Below, piece after piece: positions 1 to 8,853 of a stretch of DNA of 64,000 nt (position 1 is the stretch's first letter; every line of letters begins with the position of its first letter). Below the pieces are notes generated by a model that searched no databases, was not told the DNA's origin, and saw only the letters and a list, made by a program, of their open reading frames with translations. A program made the position numbers and the translations under genes. Origin of the DNA: Fimbriimonadaceae bacterium (lineage in GTDB: Bacteria; Armatimonadota; Fimbriimonadia; Fimbriimonadales; Fimbriimonadaceae); NCBI GenBank assembly GCA_019638775.1, contig JAHBTD010000001.1, forward strand, positions 1,116,001-1,180,000, written 5' to 3'.

Positions 1-950
1 CCGGGCGCGACCTGTTGCCGTATGCCAAAAACATCAAATGCGCCGTGCTGATGGCTCACGCCTTCAACGATTGGAACGTCATCCCCGAGCACAGTGTGCG
101 CATCAGCGAGGCGGTGCGCGGGCGGGTGCCTTTGGTGCAGTATTTCCATCAGGGTGGGCACGGCGGCGACCCCCCTTTGGAGCTGATGAACAAGTGGTTC
201 ACGCGGTTCCTTTATGGGGTTCAGAACGGCGTGGAGACAGGGCCGAAGGCGTACATCGTGCGGGAGCGTGAACCCGGCGCTCCGCGCGGACCCAACCCGC
301 CGCCGACCGAATATGCCGACTATCCCCACCCCGACGCCAAGCCGGTCACCTTCTTCCTATCGGCGGGCGGGTCGAAGATGGGCGGATTGGGTACGAAGAA
401 GTCGCCGGCAGCCGGGAAAGAGGATCTGACCGACGACGTGCAGTTCGACGCAGCGACGCTTGCCAAGGCTGCCGAATCGCCCAACCGTCTGATCTACGCT
501 ACGCCCGAGCTGACCGAGGCGGTTCACCTTTCTGGCACAGCACGGATCACGATTCGGCTGGCTTCCAGCGCTCCGGCGGCAAACCTGTCGGTCTATCTGG
601 TTCAGCTGCCCTGGACCGACGGGCCGATCGGGACGTCCAACCTGATCACGCGGGGCTGGGCCGACCCGCAGAACCACAAGTCGCTGACGAAGGGCGGCAA
701 CTTTGATTCGATGGAGCGGGGGACGCCCCTGAAGCCTGGGGAGTTTGTAACGCTGACGTTTGACCTGCAGCCGGACGATCAGATCATCCCGGCTGGAAAG
801 CGGATTGCGCTGATGATCCTTTCCAGCGACCGGGATTTTACGATCTGGCCCAAGGCGGGGACGAAGCTGACGGTGGACCTGGACGCAACGCGGATTGTGT
901 TGCCGGTGGTTGGCGGGGCAGGGGCGTTTGTTAAAGCCTCCGGTGGATAG
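1..950 (+). CDS. CocE/NonD-type hydrolase, C-terminal part
   Basis: The 5' end is cut by the window; the frame is open from base 3, so this is the C-terminal portion of a larger alpha/beta hydrolase of the X-Pro dipeptidyl-peptidase (CocE/NonD, S15) group. Visible are the end of the hydrolase core (a segment resembling the conserved 'HAFNDWNV' acid region, then a 'QGGHGG' segment that would carry the catalytic His) and the typical C-terminal jelly-roll domain with 'LSGTARITIRLASSAPAANL' and a closing beta-rich stretch. The catalytic Ser is not in the window. The family cleaves X-Pro peptides or acyl esters; the substrate here cannot be read from the sequence. A dispersed repeat follows the stop. 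Confidence 0.8.
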   Translation, partial: GRDLLPYAKNIKCAVLMAHAFNDWNVIPEHSVRISEAVRGRVPLVQYFHQGGHGGDPPLELMNKWFTRFLYGVQNGVETGPKAYIVREREPGAPRGPNPPPTEYADYPHPDAKPVTFFLSAGGSKMGGLGTKKSPAAGKEDLTDDVQFDAATLAKAAESPNRLIYATPELTEAVHLSGTARITIRLASSAPAANLSVYLVQLPWTDGPIGTSNLITRGWADPQNHKSLTKGGNFDSMERGTPLKPGEFVTLTFDLQPDDQIIPAGKRIALMILSSDRDFTIWPKAGTKLTVDLDATRIVLPVVGGAGAFVKASGG

Positions 951-990
951 CAACGAAGACCCCAATCTAAAAGCATCAAAGACGTGTCTT

Positions 991-1037
991 CCCCCTTGAT
1001 GGGGGAGGCTGTGAGCGTAGCGAACAGGGAGGGGGTG
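991..1037. repeat. G-rich intergenic repeat, family B copy 1
   Basis: A short C-run/G-run hairpin (CCCCCTTGATGGGGG) is followed by GTGAGCGTAGCGAACAGGGA and a G-run. A related copy lies at 22375-22436 with the same order and the core TGTGAGCAAAGCAAACAG. It sits between the truncated hydrolase and the convergent AlkD-like gene. Function unknown; a REP-like dispersed element is the simplest reading. Confidence 0.6.
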
Positions 1038-1102
1038 CCACTCACGCAAGTCTCCGTTGCATTCGCTGCTGTTGTGCACAGGGATATGAGAACGGCTTCC
1101 CC

Positions 1103-1786
1103 TCACCCCTGACGCTTGACCATCTCCCCGATCCAGATGGGGGCGAAGGGGGACGTGCAGCCTTTTGACACCGGATAATCCTTGAACGCTCCGATCTTTT
1201 CGGCGATGGCGATGGCGCGAGGCCGCAGCTCGGGGAAGTTGATCCCGATCTCGGCGAGGCAGTGGTTCATCGGCCACTGCGACATGGGCGGCACGCTTCC
1301 CATTTCGCGTTCGATCCTATCGAGCAGCCCGACAACGTCCAGCCCGTCGGGGGATTTGGCGATGCGCTCGGCGGTGAGACTCCATCCCGCCCGGACCAGC
1401 ATTCGATGATCAGAGGCCATCCACTTTTGGCGCAGCTCTTCCTTCTGCGGGTGTTGCTTCACGACATAGGAGACCAGCCAGTCGGCAAGCTGGGAGAAGA
1501 TCACCGTCTCGGAAAAGGGCACCGAGGCGACCATTGCCTCAAGCTCGTCCGCCGACAGCTCTTTGGGCTTCATCAGCTGCGTGGCGAGGAGCTGGGCTTC
1601 CCAGTGGCCCGTCTCCCACAGCTGCTTTGCCAGCTCGGGGTTGAGCTTGATCTCCTTCGCAATCTTGCGCAGATCGCCCATCTTGACGCCGAACTGGTTC
1701 TCGGTCGCCCCGTTACGGAGGTTGATCTTCTTCAGCTTCTCGTCGCCCATCGACTCCAGCCGGGCCATCACTTCTTTGACTGTCAT
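1103..1786 (-). CDS. DNA alkylation repair protein, AlkD-like
   Basis: A 227-residue all-helical protein matching the AlkD/DNA_alkylation family (HEAT-like repeats), which excises alkylated bases. Recognisable parts are 'GVKMGDLRKIAKEIK' near the N-terminus, 'HWEAQLLATQLMKP' and the central 'LADWLVSYVV' helix that replaces the usual tryptophan/aspartate catalytic segment. Because that helix is divergent, glycosylase activity is uncertain. I chose ATG at 1786 rather than the upstream in-frame start at 1837: a TACAAT box lies exactly 6 nt before it (1793-1798 on the minus strand), which fits a leaderless start, and the upstream extension has no family similarity. No partner genes adjoin it. Confidence 0.75.
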   Translation of the reverse strand: MTVKEVMARLESMGDEKLKKINLRNGATENQFGVKMGDLRKIAKEIKLNPELAKQLWETGHWEAQLLATQLMKPKELSADELEAMVASVPFSETVIFSQLADWLVSYVVKQHPQKEELRQKWMASDHRMLVRAGWSLTAERIAKSPDGLDVVGLLDRIEREMGSVPPMSQWPMNHCLAEIGINFPELRPRAIAIAEKIGAFKDYPVSKGCTSPFAPIWIGEMVKRQG

Positions 1787-1792
1787 GGGGGG

Positions 1793-1798
1793 ATTGTA
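1793..1798 (-). promoter_or_regulatory. -10 box abutting AlkD-like start
   Basis: TACAAT on the minus strand, 6 nt (CCCCCC) before ATG 1786. The start point expected about 7 nt downstream of a -10 box coincides with the start codon, so a leaderless mRNA is inferred. Confidence 0.55.
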
Positions 1799-1887
1799 CT
1801 CCGGTCCGGCCGGACGTATGACTCCTTGCAAGATCAACGACCGAAGGCATTCCGAGACCCTGCTCTTGGCGTTCTACTGCCCTCACC

Positions 1888-2607
1888 CTATTCTCCGACC
1901 AACTCAACCAAACGATCTGCCCAGAGCCACGGCGACTCAACATCTGTATGCCGGACGTAAACGTGCGCATCTTGCCCAACCGACTTCAGGCGTGCCGCCC
2001 AAGACTTTAGGTTGGCATCTGAATATTCGGTTTTCCTCAGCCGCACATAAAGGTGGTCGGCGGTTTCACGAATGACAGCGTCGGCATCGTCGGTGTCGTC
2101 GGCAACCCAAGCCACCGCATGCTTTTTCAGCAAGGTTTCCGTCTCTGGGGTTTGCCATGACGGATGCCGAAACTCAACCGCCCACCGCAGCGTCGGTCGA
2201 TGCGGAATGCCCGCCAAAAACGCCTCCAAAACATCCAGGTTGGCGGCAAAGTTGGGCGGCAATTGGATCAAAGTCGGCCCCATCATGCCTTTGGCTTCCA
2301 GCTCTGCCAAAGGCTTCAAAAACTCCTCAACGACGGGCAGGCTTTCAGGCTTCAACCTCTTGAAGTGGGTCACCGACTGGTTCATTTTTGGGGAAAGGTG
2401 GAAGCTCGGCGGGCACTCTTTGATGATCTTGGCGGCGGTGGATTCGGCTGGCATCGACCGGAACATCCCAACGCCTTCCACCGTCCCGTACCGGCTGGCA
2501 TAAAAGGTCAGATATTTGGACTTCGCCAGTCCAGGCGGATAGAAAAGCCCCTCACCCTGCCACTCTGGGTACGCATACCCTGACATCCCGACGCGAATCT
2601 CTGCCAT
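1888..2607 (-). CDS. DUF72 family protein
   Basis: A 239-residue protein of the DUF72 (YecE-like) TIM-barrel family, whose biochemical role is not established. The N-terminus has the family's glycine/tryptophan pattern 'VGMSGYAYPEWQGEGLFYP'. The interior has 'FHLSPKMNQSVTH' and 'WAVEFRHPSW', both typical family blocks. The start is ATG 2607; the longer open frame to 2817 runs through the tRNA-Ala gene and cannot be protein coding there. The gene is co-directional with the tRNA and the AlkD-like gene but separated from both. Confidence 0.85.
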   Translation of the reverse strand: MAEIRVGMSGYAYPEWQGEGLFYPPGLAKSKYLTFYASRYGTVEGVGMFRSMPAESTAAKIIKECPPSFHLSPKMNQSVTHFKRLKPESLPVVEEFLKPLAELEAKGMMGPTLIQLPPNFAANLDVLEAFLAGIPHRPTLRWAVEFRHPSWQTPETETLLKKHAVAWVADDTDDADAVIRETADHLYVRLRKTEYSDANLKSWAARLKSVGQDAHVYVRHTDVESPWLWADRLVELVGE

Positions 2608-2696
2608 GAGGGAAGTGTGGCATGGGAGAGGTGATTGGAGATCGGAAATCGGAAGGTGTAAATCCAAAATCCAAAATCGCAAATCCCGAAGGATTT

Positions 2697-2772
<76 letters not shown>

Positions 2773-2840
2773 ACACGAAGGAATCCTATTGTGGCCCATG
2801 CCGGAATCCGGCGTCAAGAAGGGCCCGGAAGCTGCTCAGA

Positions 2841-2893
2841 CTCCCCTCCTTCCATTTTTTTCGGAAATGGAGGGAGGGGCTGGGGGAGGGAGG
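2841..2893. repeat. Palindromic CCCCTCC/GGAGGGG repeat, family A
   Basis: Pyrimidine-rich left arm CTCCCCTCCTTCCATTT, purine-rich right arm AAATGGAGGGAGGGG, then a G-rich tail. It shares arm design and G-tail with elements at 5526-5563, 22328-22363, 25236-25289 and 34271-34320. It lies between the tRNA gene and the VIT/vWA gene. Confidence 0.6.
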
Positions 2894-3028
2894 TCCCCAG
2901 AATTCTCCTTGCTCCTTACGGCCCTTACTTCCTTCATTGAACAATACCCACCTTGTCCGACACTCAAAAGTTACAAAAACCGAAACGCGGCGCGGTCCGA
3001 AAGGTCTGACCTGCGGGAGAAGAAGACA

Positions 3029-5518
3029 ATGAGAGGGGCTTTACTTTTACCATTGCTAGCTACTTTTGCCATCGTGGCAACAGGACAACATCCAGGAGGC
3101 GCAGGGTATTTCCCGCCCGCCGATAGACAAACACCGGGCAGCATGGAAATCGTCGGCCCGGACGGAAAAATGCTCGGCATGTGCCCGTTGAAGAAGACGG
3201 ACGTCCAGGCCGATATTGCCGGTTACGGAGCGCGCGTCAACGTGCGCCAAACCTTTACCAACCCATCAATAACGCCCATCGAGGCAATCTACACCTTCCC
3301 GCTACCCCATGACGCCGCCGTGGATCGGATGAGCCTGCGGATGGGCGACCGCGTCATAAACGCCGTCATCAAAAAGCGCGAGGAGGCACGAAAGATTTAC
3401 GAAACCGCCAAGAATCAAGGACGCGTGGCGGGATTGCTCGACCAGGAACGACCAAACATCTTTACGCAGTCGGTGGCAAACATCATGCCTGGCGCGACGA
3501 TTGAGGTCGAGATCAGCTACGTGCAGATTTTGAAGTATGAGGACGACAAGTTCGAGTTTGTCTATCCGATGGTCGTGGGCCCGCGCTTCCTCGGCAACGC
3601 TCCCGATCCCGGCAAGATCAGCCCGCCGACCGCACCCCCGGGAGTGCGCGTCGGAACGGACATCACGCTCAAGGTGAACCTCGACGCGGGCACGGCCCTG
3701 GGCAAGATCGAGTCAGAGCTGCACCAGGTCACAACGCAAAAGAACGGACCGAACAAGGCGGCTATCACCCTCGCGAAGAAGGACGAGATTCCCAATCGCG
3801 ACTTCATTCTGCGTTACTCCGTGGCTGGAAACCAGATTCAAGATGCTTTCCTCACTCACGCCGATGCAGACAAGGGCGGTTTCTTTACGTTGATTCTGAA
3901 CCCGCCGAAGATTCCGGCTCCCGATCAAATCGCCCCAAAAGAGGTGATCTTCGTGATCGACCAGAGTGGGAGCCAAAGCGGATTCCCCATCGACAAATCC
4001 AAAGAGCTGACCAAGAAGCTGATTAGAACGCTGAACCCGAACGACACCTTTACCGTGCTCGGCTTTAGCAACGACGTAAAGTACCTCTGGAAGACGCCGC
4101 AGAAGGCTTCGGGCCAGTTGCTTGAGGTTGCCGACAAGTTCATAGGCGACCTCCAGGCCAATGGCGGTACGCAGCTCTACGCAGCGGTTCAGGCCGCTCT
4201 CAACGTGGTTGAGGATTCCAGTCGCTTGCGCCTTGTCGTCTTCAACACCGACGGCTATGTGGGCGATGAAAGCCGGATCATCGGCTCAATCGAAGCACGA
4301 AGCGGCAACACCCGAATGTTCACTTTCGGGATCGGCAACAGCGTCAACCGTTTCCTCATCGACGAGATGAGCCGAGCCGGGCGTGGCGATGCCGAAGTGG
4401 TCACACTGGCTGCCGATTCGGACAAAGCAGTCGAACGGTTTGTCCAGCGCACCCAGAACCCGATTCTTACCGACATCACGGTAAAGGTGGAGGGTGTTCC
4501 GATCTTCGATGTAACGCCCCGCGCCATTGAAGACGTTTTCAGCGCCAAGCCGGTGGTCATTACCGGACGCTACACCCAGGCCGGACGTGGAAGCATCACG
4601 GTCACCGGCAAGCTTGGTGGCGAGCCGTGGACACGCGTCATTCCCGTCACTTTTCCCGAGCGGGATCAAGACGGTTCCGCCATCTCGACGCTTTGGGCTC
4701 GACGTCACGTCGGCGACCTTCAGGGTCAGATGATGATGGCGCAGTGGCAAAACAGAGACTTCAAGCAGTTCGTCACCGAGATCACAAACATCGGGCTGCG
4801 CTATGGAATCATGACGGAGTACACGTCGTTCGTTGCCGTTGAGCAGCGAGTGGTGAACGTCGGCGGCAAGCAGATCACGGTCGATGTGCCCGTGAATATG
4901 GCCGATGGCGTGGATATGGGCAGCGGCGAAATGGATCGCCGTCTATCGCCTGGTCAAGGGCTTGTATCGACCGGAGCAACTCTTAAGGGTCTCGCGCGCG
5001 GCGGCGGTGGCACAGGCGGTAGCACAGGCGGGGGTGGCTTCGGTGGTGGAGGTTCTGGCCCACCCGCAACCAGTTCTGCCGACAAATCGGTAGGAGGCAA
5101 CGTAGCCTACATCGGCTATGACCCATCCGACAACTCGATCGTCGTCAGAGAGAACTACGATCTGGCAAAGGCTCTCAGGGAGAACCCCGACCAGGTTATC
5201 GAGATCGCCGGAATGGTCAAGCCCGAGTCGATGGCAAAGCTGGTCGCCAAGCTCACCCCTGCCGACCGCGAGAAGTTCTATTACATCACACGTGTTAGCA
5301 AAGAGCTCCGCGACATGAAGCCGGAGGATAAGGCGATGGTTTACATCACCTGCTCGGAGGAAGCCTCCAATCTCCTCGGCAAGAACCTGACAAGTTCGGC
5401 AACCATCGACCACCCTGCCGTCACCGGCAAGAAGCTGGTGATTGCTGAAGTCACAGTCGAACGCCTTAAGAGCATCGCGCAGCACAAAGGAATCGACTCG
5501 ATTGTGAAGCGGCAATAA
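3029..5518 (+). CDS. VIT and vWA domain protein, exported
   Basis: An 829-residue secreted protein. Residues 1-20 form a signal peptide (MRGALLLPLLATFAIVATGQ). A VIT domain follows (about 50-180, 'VNVRQTFTNPSITPIEAIY'). A von Willebrand A domain starts near residue 305 with MIDAS motif DQSGS preceded by the hydrophobic strand 'EVIFVI'. A glycine-rich linker lies at about 656-680 and a separate alpha/beta C-terminal domain covers the last 130 residues. VIT-vWA proteins resemble inter-alpha-trypsin inhibitor heavy chains and bind metal or protein ligands; the bacterial role is unknown. ATG 3029 is chosen because GGGAG lies 9 nt upstream and the signal peptide begins there; the longer open frame starts inside the tRNA. 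Confidence 0.85.
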   Translation: MRGALLLPLLATFAIVATGQHPGGAGYFPPADRQTPGSMEIVGPDGKMLGMCPLKKTDVQADIAGYGARVNVRQTFTNPSITPIEAIYTFPLPHDAAVDRMSLRMGDRVINAVIKKREEARKIYETAKNQGRVAGLLDQERPNIFTQSVANIMPGATIEVEISYVQILKYEDDKFEFVYPMVVGPRFLGNAPDPGKISPPTAPPGVRVGTDITLKVNLDAGTALGKIESELHQVTTQKNGPNKAAITLAKKDEIPNRDFILRYSVAGNQIQDAFLTHADADKGGFFTLILNPPKIPAPDQIAPKEVIFVIDQSGSQSGFPIDKSKELTKKLIRTLNPNDTFTVLGFSNDVKYLWKTPQKASGQLLEVADKFIGDLQANGGTQLYAAVQAALNVVEDSSRLRLVVFNTDGYVGDESRIIGSIEARSGNTRMFTFGIGNSVNRFLIDEMSRAGRGDAEVVTLAADSDKAVERFVQRTQNPILTDITVKVEGVPIFDVTPRAIEDVFSAKPVVITGRYTQAGRGSITVTGKLGGEPWTRVIPVTFPERDQDGSAISTLWARRHVGDLQGQMMMAQWQNRDFKQFVTEITNIGLRYGIMTEYTSFVAVEQRVVNVGGKQITVDVPVNMADGVDMGSGEMDRRLSPGQGLVSTGATLKGLARGGGGTGGSTGGGGFGGGGSGPPATSSADKSVGGNVAYIGYDPSDNSIVVRENYDLAKALRENPDQVIEIAGMVKPESMAKLVAKLTPADREKFYYITRVSKELRDMKPEDKAMVYITCSEEASNLLGKNLTSSATIDHPAVTGKKLVIAEVTVERLKSIAQHKGIDSIVKRQ

Positions 5519-5525
5519 GAAACGG

Positions 5526-5563
5526 CCCCTCCTTGTCTAAGTCGAAGACTTGATGAGGAGGGG
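5526..5563. repeat. Palindromic repeat, family A
   Basis: CCCCTCCTTGTCTAAG / TCGAAGACTTGATGAGGAGGGG folds into a long hairpin just after the VIT/vWA stop codon. The TCGAAGACTTGATGAGGAGG core is identical to the copy at 25236-25289. It could end transcription, but no U tract follows. Confidence 0.65.
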
Positions 5564-5594
5564 TTCCTCCTTCCCAATTCATCGCTGCCTTCCA

Positions 5595-5630
5595 TGCCTC
5601 AATCCTCCTTAGAATTGAGGCTACACATGG
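5595..5630. repeat. AATTGAGG hairpin repeat, family D copy 1
   Basis: GCCTCAATCC TCC TTAGAATTGAGGCTA folds on itself (CCTCAAT with ATTGAGG). A second copy at 62749-62785 shares the TAGAATTGAGGCTA core and the trailing ATGG. Confidence 0.5.
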
Positions 5631-5716
5631 ATGCTCGTACAGCCTAAACCGGAGGAACGGCTGAGGCACAAACACTGGACACTCGAAAACCCAAAATCTA
5701 AAATCCGAAATCCCGA

Positions 5717-7768
5717 TCACCCCAGCCCCAGCCATCCAACTGCATCCTCAAGATTCGCATACGTTCGCAGTCCGGGCGGCAGGTTGGCGAGGATACTTTC
5801 GCCATACGGTTTCGTTCGCAAACGGGGATCAAGCAGCACAATCAGCCCCCGATCATCGTCTTGCCGGATCAACCGCCCCACCCCTTGCCGCACGATCATC
5901 TTGGCCATCGGCAGCGAATAGCTAAAGAAAGGATCGCGGCCTTGACTGGCGAGCCATGCGTTGCGGGTGACTTGCGGAGGGTCGATGGGGACCTCAAAAG
6001 GCACCCGCACCAGCACCACGCAGGACAGCGTTTCTCCTGGCGCGTCGAACCCGGTCCAAAACGAACGCACCGCAAAGAGCGAAGAGTGTATGTTCTTCTT
6101 GAACCGCTCTCCGACCGATGCGGCCCCACTCATGCGCTGCATATAAACCGGGAAGTCGGCACGAACATCAAGCATGCTGTGCACCATCTCCATCTCGCGC
6201 CGACTGTGGAACAGCGCGAGAGTGCGTCCCTGCATCAGGTTGATGATGTGCGATAGCTCACGAGCGATCGCCATGTGATATTCAAGCTCTCGGGCTTCGC
6301 GTCGAGCAACGGTCGGGTCGGGAATGCTGTTCGCGGGGGGCAGGTACAGCGCGGCCTGGGTGTCAAAATCGAACGGCGAGGGGAGGATTTCTGAAAAATC
6401 TAGGCTTAGCCCAACAAGGTCTTGGTAGAACTCAAACGAGTCGTCGAGCGCAAGGGTTGCCGACATTGAAACGCTCGGCGTCTTGCTCCAAAGCAACTCC
6501 GTAAGCGGGCCCGCCAGACCGATGACGTCGTGCCGTAGCCTCGCCCCCGCCGGAGAGTCTCCCACGTAACTGACAGACACACCTTCCGGCGTAAAGATGC
6601 GATTGCAGCCGAACGCAAAGTCCTCGATGTAAAGCCGATAGTTGCGGATCGCCTCCGTTGCCTCATCGATCACGGTTTTGGGCAGCCGCTCCTCGTCTCG
6701 CCAGCGTTCGGTCATCCGCCCCGACTCTTTGAAGTAGTGCATCGCTAAATCGCCAGAAGCCGCTGCCAAATCTTGGGCAAGCTCCAAATGTTCGTGGGTC
6801 ATGCTGTCTTTGATGCGCTGGATCTGCTCAAGCTCGGACGGCGCAGCGGTGAGAATCCCCGGGCGGCCAAGCTGTTGCGAATACTTTTGAAGGTCGCCCT
6901 GGATCTTTGAAAACTCAACCCGAAATCCCTCACAAAGCGCCTGCCAAAATTTGCCCTCACCGGCTTGGATTGCGGTCTCCACCACCGCCGTCTCCATCCT
7001 CGTCGCCAGGCCCATCATCAGCCCGATGGAGCGCTCGCTCAGTTCAAATTCGAGCGCGCTGGCGGCGGCGTTTGGGAAGTCGTGGGCTTCGTCGATGATG
7101 AGGAAATCGTATTGCCCCAGCATCCCGACCTCGCCCTTGGAAACCCTTTTCAGGCGTGCATCCTGCACGACAACGCTGTGATTGGTGATCACGATGTGGG
7201 CTTTTTCTGCTGTGCGTCTGGCCTTGTAGTAGTAGCACGAGTTGTACAGTGGGCACAGCCTTGAAGGGCATACCGGGGGGACGGTGATCTCCTGCCAAAG
7301 CTTGAACTGGTCACGTGTGGGGAGCTTTACCAAAGCACGAAATTCGCTCTCGATCCCCAGCTTGGCCTCTCTTTGAAACTCGCGCAAGGCTGCCGCGTTC
7401 AAAGGGTTGATCTCGGCTTGGCAGGCATATCGCTGCCGCCCAATCAGGAATTGGGTCTTGATATCCGGCTCTTCAAAGAGGCTCATCGCAAGCGGCAAAT
7501 CCTTGCGCCAGTACTGCTCGGCAAGGACGTTGGTGTAGGTGGCGATGACGATGCGCTTGCCCGATTCGGCGGCGTGGGCAATGGCAGGAATCAGCGCGGA
7601 CAGAGACTTTCCAAGGCCGGTGGGAGCCTCAAATGCGCCGGTGGCTTTGCCTTCGATGCAGTCGGAGATGAGATAGGAGAGTTGGATTTGGTTTTCCCGC
7701 TCGACAAACCCCGGAAGCGCCTTGAGCCGCTCATAAGCTTCCTGAATAGTTTGGTGAGCGTTGCCCAT
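5717..7768 (-). CDS. DinG/XPD-type ATP-dependent DNA helicase
   Basis: A 683-residue superfamily 2 helicase of the DinG/XPD iron-sulphur class, unwinding DNA 5'-3' during repair. Walker A is APTGLGKS (48-55). Four cysteines at 116, 167, 172 and 178 are placed as in the Fe-S domain. The DEAH box is at 226-229, and the C-terminal helicase motif VI 'VRQGVGRLIRQ' lies near residue 640. Length matches DinG without the extra N-terminal exonuclease domain seen in Firmicute DinG. The ATG at 7768 follows AACTAT by 5 nt, a weak version of the start-abutting -10 box. It is divergent from purC. Confidence 0.88.
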   Translation of the reverse strand: MGNAHQTIQEAYERLKALPGFVERENQIQLSYLISDCIEGKATGAFEAPTGLGKSLSALIPAIAHAAESGKRIVIATYTNVLAEQYWRKDLPLAMSLFEEPDIKTQFLIGRQRYACQAEINPLNAAALREFQREAKLGIESEFRALVKLPTRDQFKLWQEITVPPVCPSRLCPLYNSCYYYKARRTAEKAHIVITNHSVVVQDARLKRVSKGEVGMLGQYDFLIIDEAHDFPNAAASALEFELSERSIGLMMGLATRMETAVVETAIQAGEGKFWQALCEGFRVEFSKIQGDLQKYSQQLGRPGILTAAPSELEQIQRIKDSMTHEHLELAQDLAAASGDLAMHYFKESGRMTERWRDEERLPKTVIDEATEAIRNYRLYIEDFAFGCNRIFTPEGVSVSYVGDSPAGARLRHDVIGLAGPLTELLWSKTPSVSMSATLALDDSFEFYQDLVGLSLDFSEILPSPFDFDTQAALYLPPANSIPDPTVARREARELEYHMAIARELSHIINLMQGRTLALFHSRREMEMVHSMLDVRADFPVYMQRMSGAASVGERFKKNIHSSLFAVRSFWTGFDAPGETLSCVVLVRVPFEVPIDPPQVTRNAWLASQGRDPFFSYSLPMAKMIVRQGVGRLIRQDDDRGLIVLLDPRLRTKPYGESILANLPPGLRTYANLEDAVGWLGLG

Positions 7769-7817
7769 GCGGGATAGTTTGGCACTGAATAGCTGTCGGC
7801 GATCAGCTAAGGAATGC

Positions 7818-7823
7818 CATAAT
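7818..7823 (+). promoter_or_regulatory. -10 box abutting purC start
   Basis: CATAAT, 7 nt before ATG 7831, with no Shine-Dalgarno sequence in between; a leaderless start is inferred. Confidence 0.55.
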
Positions 7824-7830
7824 TCTCCGC

Positions 7831-8730
7831 ATGTCCACCGCCCTGATGGCCACGTCTCTCCCGAACCTGCCTCCGCCCCGAAAAGGCAAGGTCCGCGAAG
7901 TGTACGATCTGGGCGATCAGCTCCTCTTCATCGCCTCCGACCGCATCTCCGCATTCGACGTTATCATGGCGAACGGCATCCCCGACAAGGGGCGCGTTCT
8001 TACCCAAATCAGTGCATTCTGGTTCGATAAGCTTCAACATATCGTTCCTCACCACATGATCAGCATCGACCCCGTGGAGATCGCCTCCAAGGTCGAAGGA
8101 TTTGGGCCGGATCTGTACGGACGAAGTATGTTGGTCAAAAAAGCCAAGACCGTACCGGTGGAATGCGTTGCTCGTGGCTACATCACCGGATCGCTCTTCA
8201 AAGAGTACAAAAGGCTTGGCCCCGACGTCCACGGACTCAAACTACCCACCCGGCTTGTCGACGGCTCCCAGCTCCCAGAACCGATCTTCAGCCCCGCCAG
8301 CAAGGCCGAAACCGGGCACGACGAGAACATGAGCTTTGCCGAGATGATCAACGTTTTAGGCCGAGAAACCGCCGAGCAGCTTCGGGACTGGACACTAAAG
8401 CTCTACACAGAAGCCTCCGAGTACACGGCCACGAAAGGGCTTATCCTCGCCGATACGAAGTTCGAATTTGGAGTGACGGATGATGGGATCATTCTCATTG
8501 ATGAGGTGCTGACCCCCGACTCGTCGCGCTTTTGGGAGGCATCTTCCTACGATCCGGGCGGACCCCAGGCCAGCTACGACAAGCAGTTTGTCCGCGACTA
8601 TCTGGAAAAGTTAGATTGGGATAAGACACCCCCTGGCCCAGAGCTGCCAGACGAGATCGTGATGAAAACGCGAGAAAAGTATCTGGAGGCGTTCCGGCGC
8701 ATCACTGGACGAGAGTTCTCAGCGCTTTAA
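7831..8730 (+). CDS. purC: Phosphoribosylaminoimidazole-succinocarboxamide synthase (SAICAR synthetase)
   Basis: A 299-residue cytoplasmic enzyme of purine synthesis that ligates aspartate to CAIR with ATP. Family landmarks are 'GKVREVYDLGDQLLFIASDR' near the N-terminus, 'VECVARGYITGSLFKEY', 'LADTKFEFG' and 'DEVLTPDSSRFW'. The length and extra C-terminal helix ('YLEKLDWDKTPPGPELPDEI') match the longer PurC type seen in many non-Firmicute bacteria. It stands alone; other pur genes are not in the window. Confidence 0.96.
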   Translation: MSTALMATSLPNLPPPRKGKVREVYDLGDQLLFIASDRISAFDVIMANGIPDKGRVLTQISAFWFDKLQHIVPHHMISIDPVEIASKVEGFGPDLYGRSMLVKKAKTVPVECVARGYITGSLFKEYKRLGPDVHGLKLPTRLVDGSQLPEPIFSPASKAETGHDENMSFAEMINVLGRETAEQLRDWTLKLYTEASEYTATKGLILADTKFEFGVTDDGIILIDEVLTPDSSRFWEASSYDPGGPQASYDKQFVRDYLEKLDWDKTPPGPELPDEIVMKTREKYLEAFRRITGREFSAL

Positions 8731-8853
8731 CCCCCGGCCCCTCTGCGAACTCTGCGCCTCTGTGTGAAACATGACCCAGCTTGCCGCCTATTTCGTTGTT
8801 TGGCAACGCACCGTTAGAACGCCAAGCTCCCTCTTTGCGCCAAACTAGAGCCC

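Noticed and set aside
951-1102. Gene in the first spacer
   Set aside because: Only a family B repeat and convergent gene ends; the overlapping minus-strand frames are antisense shadows.
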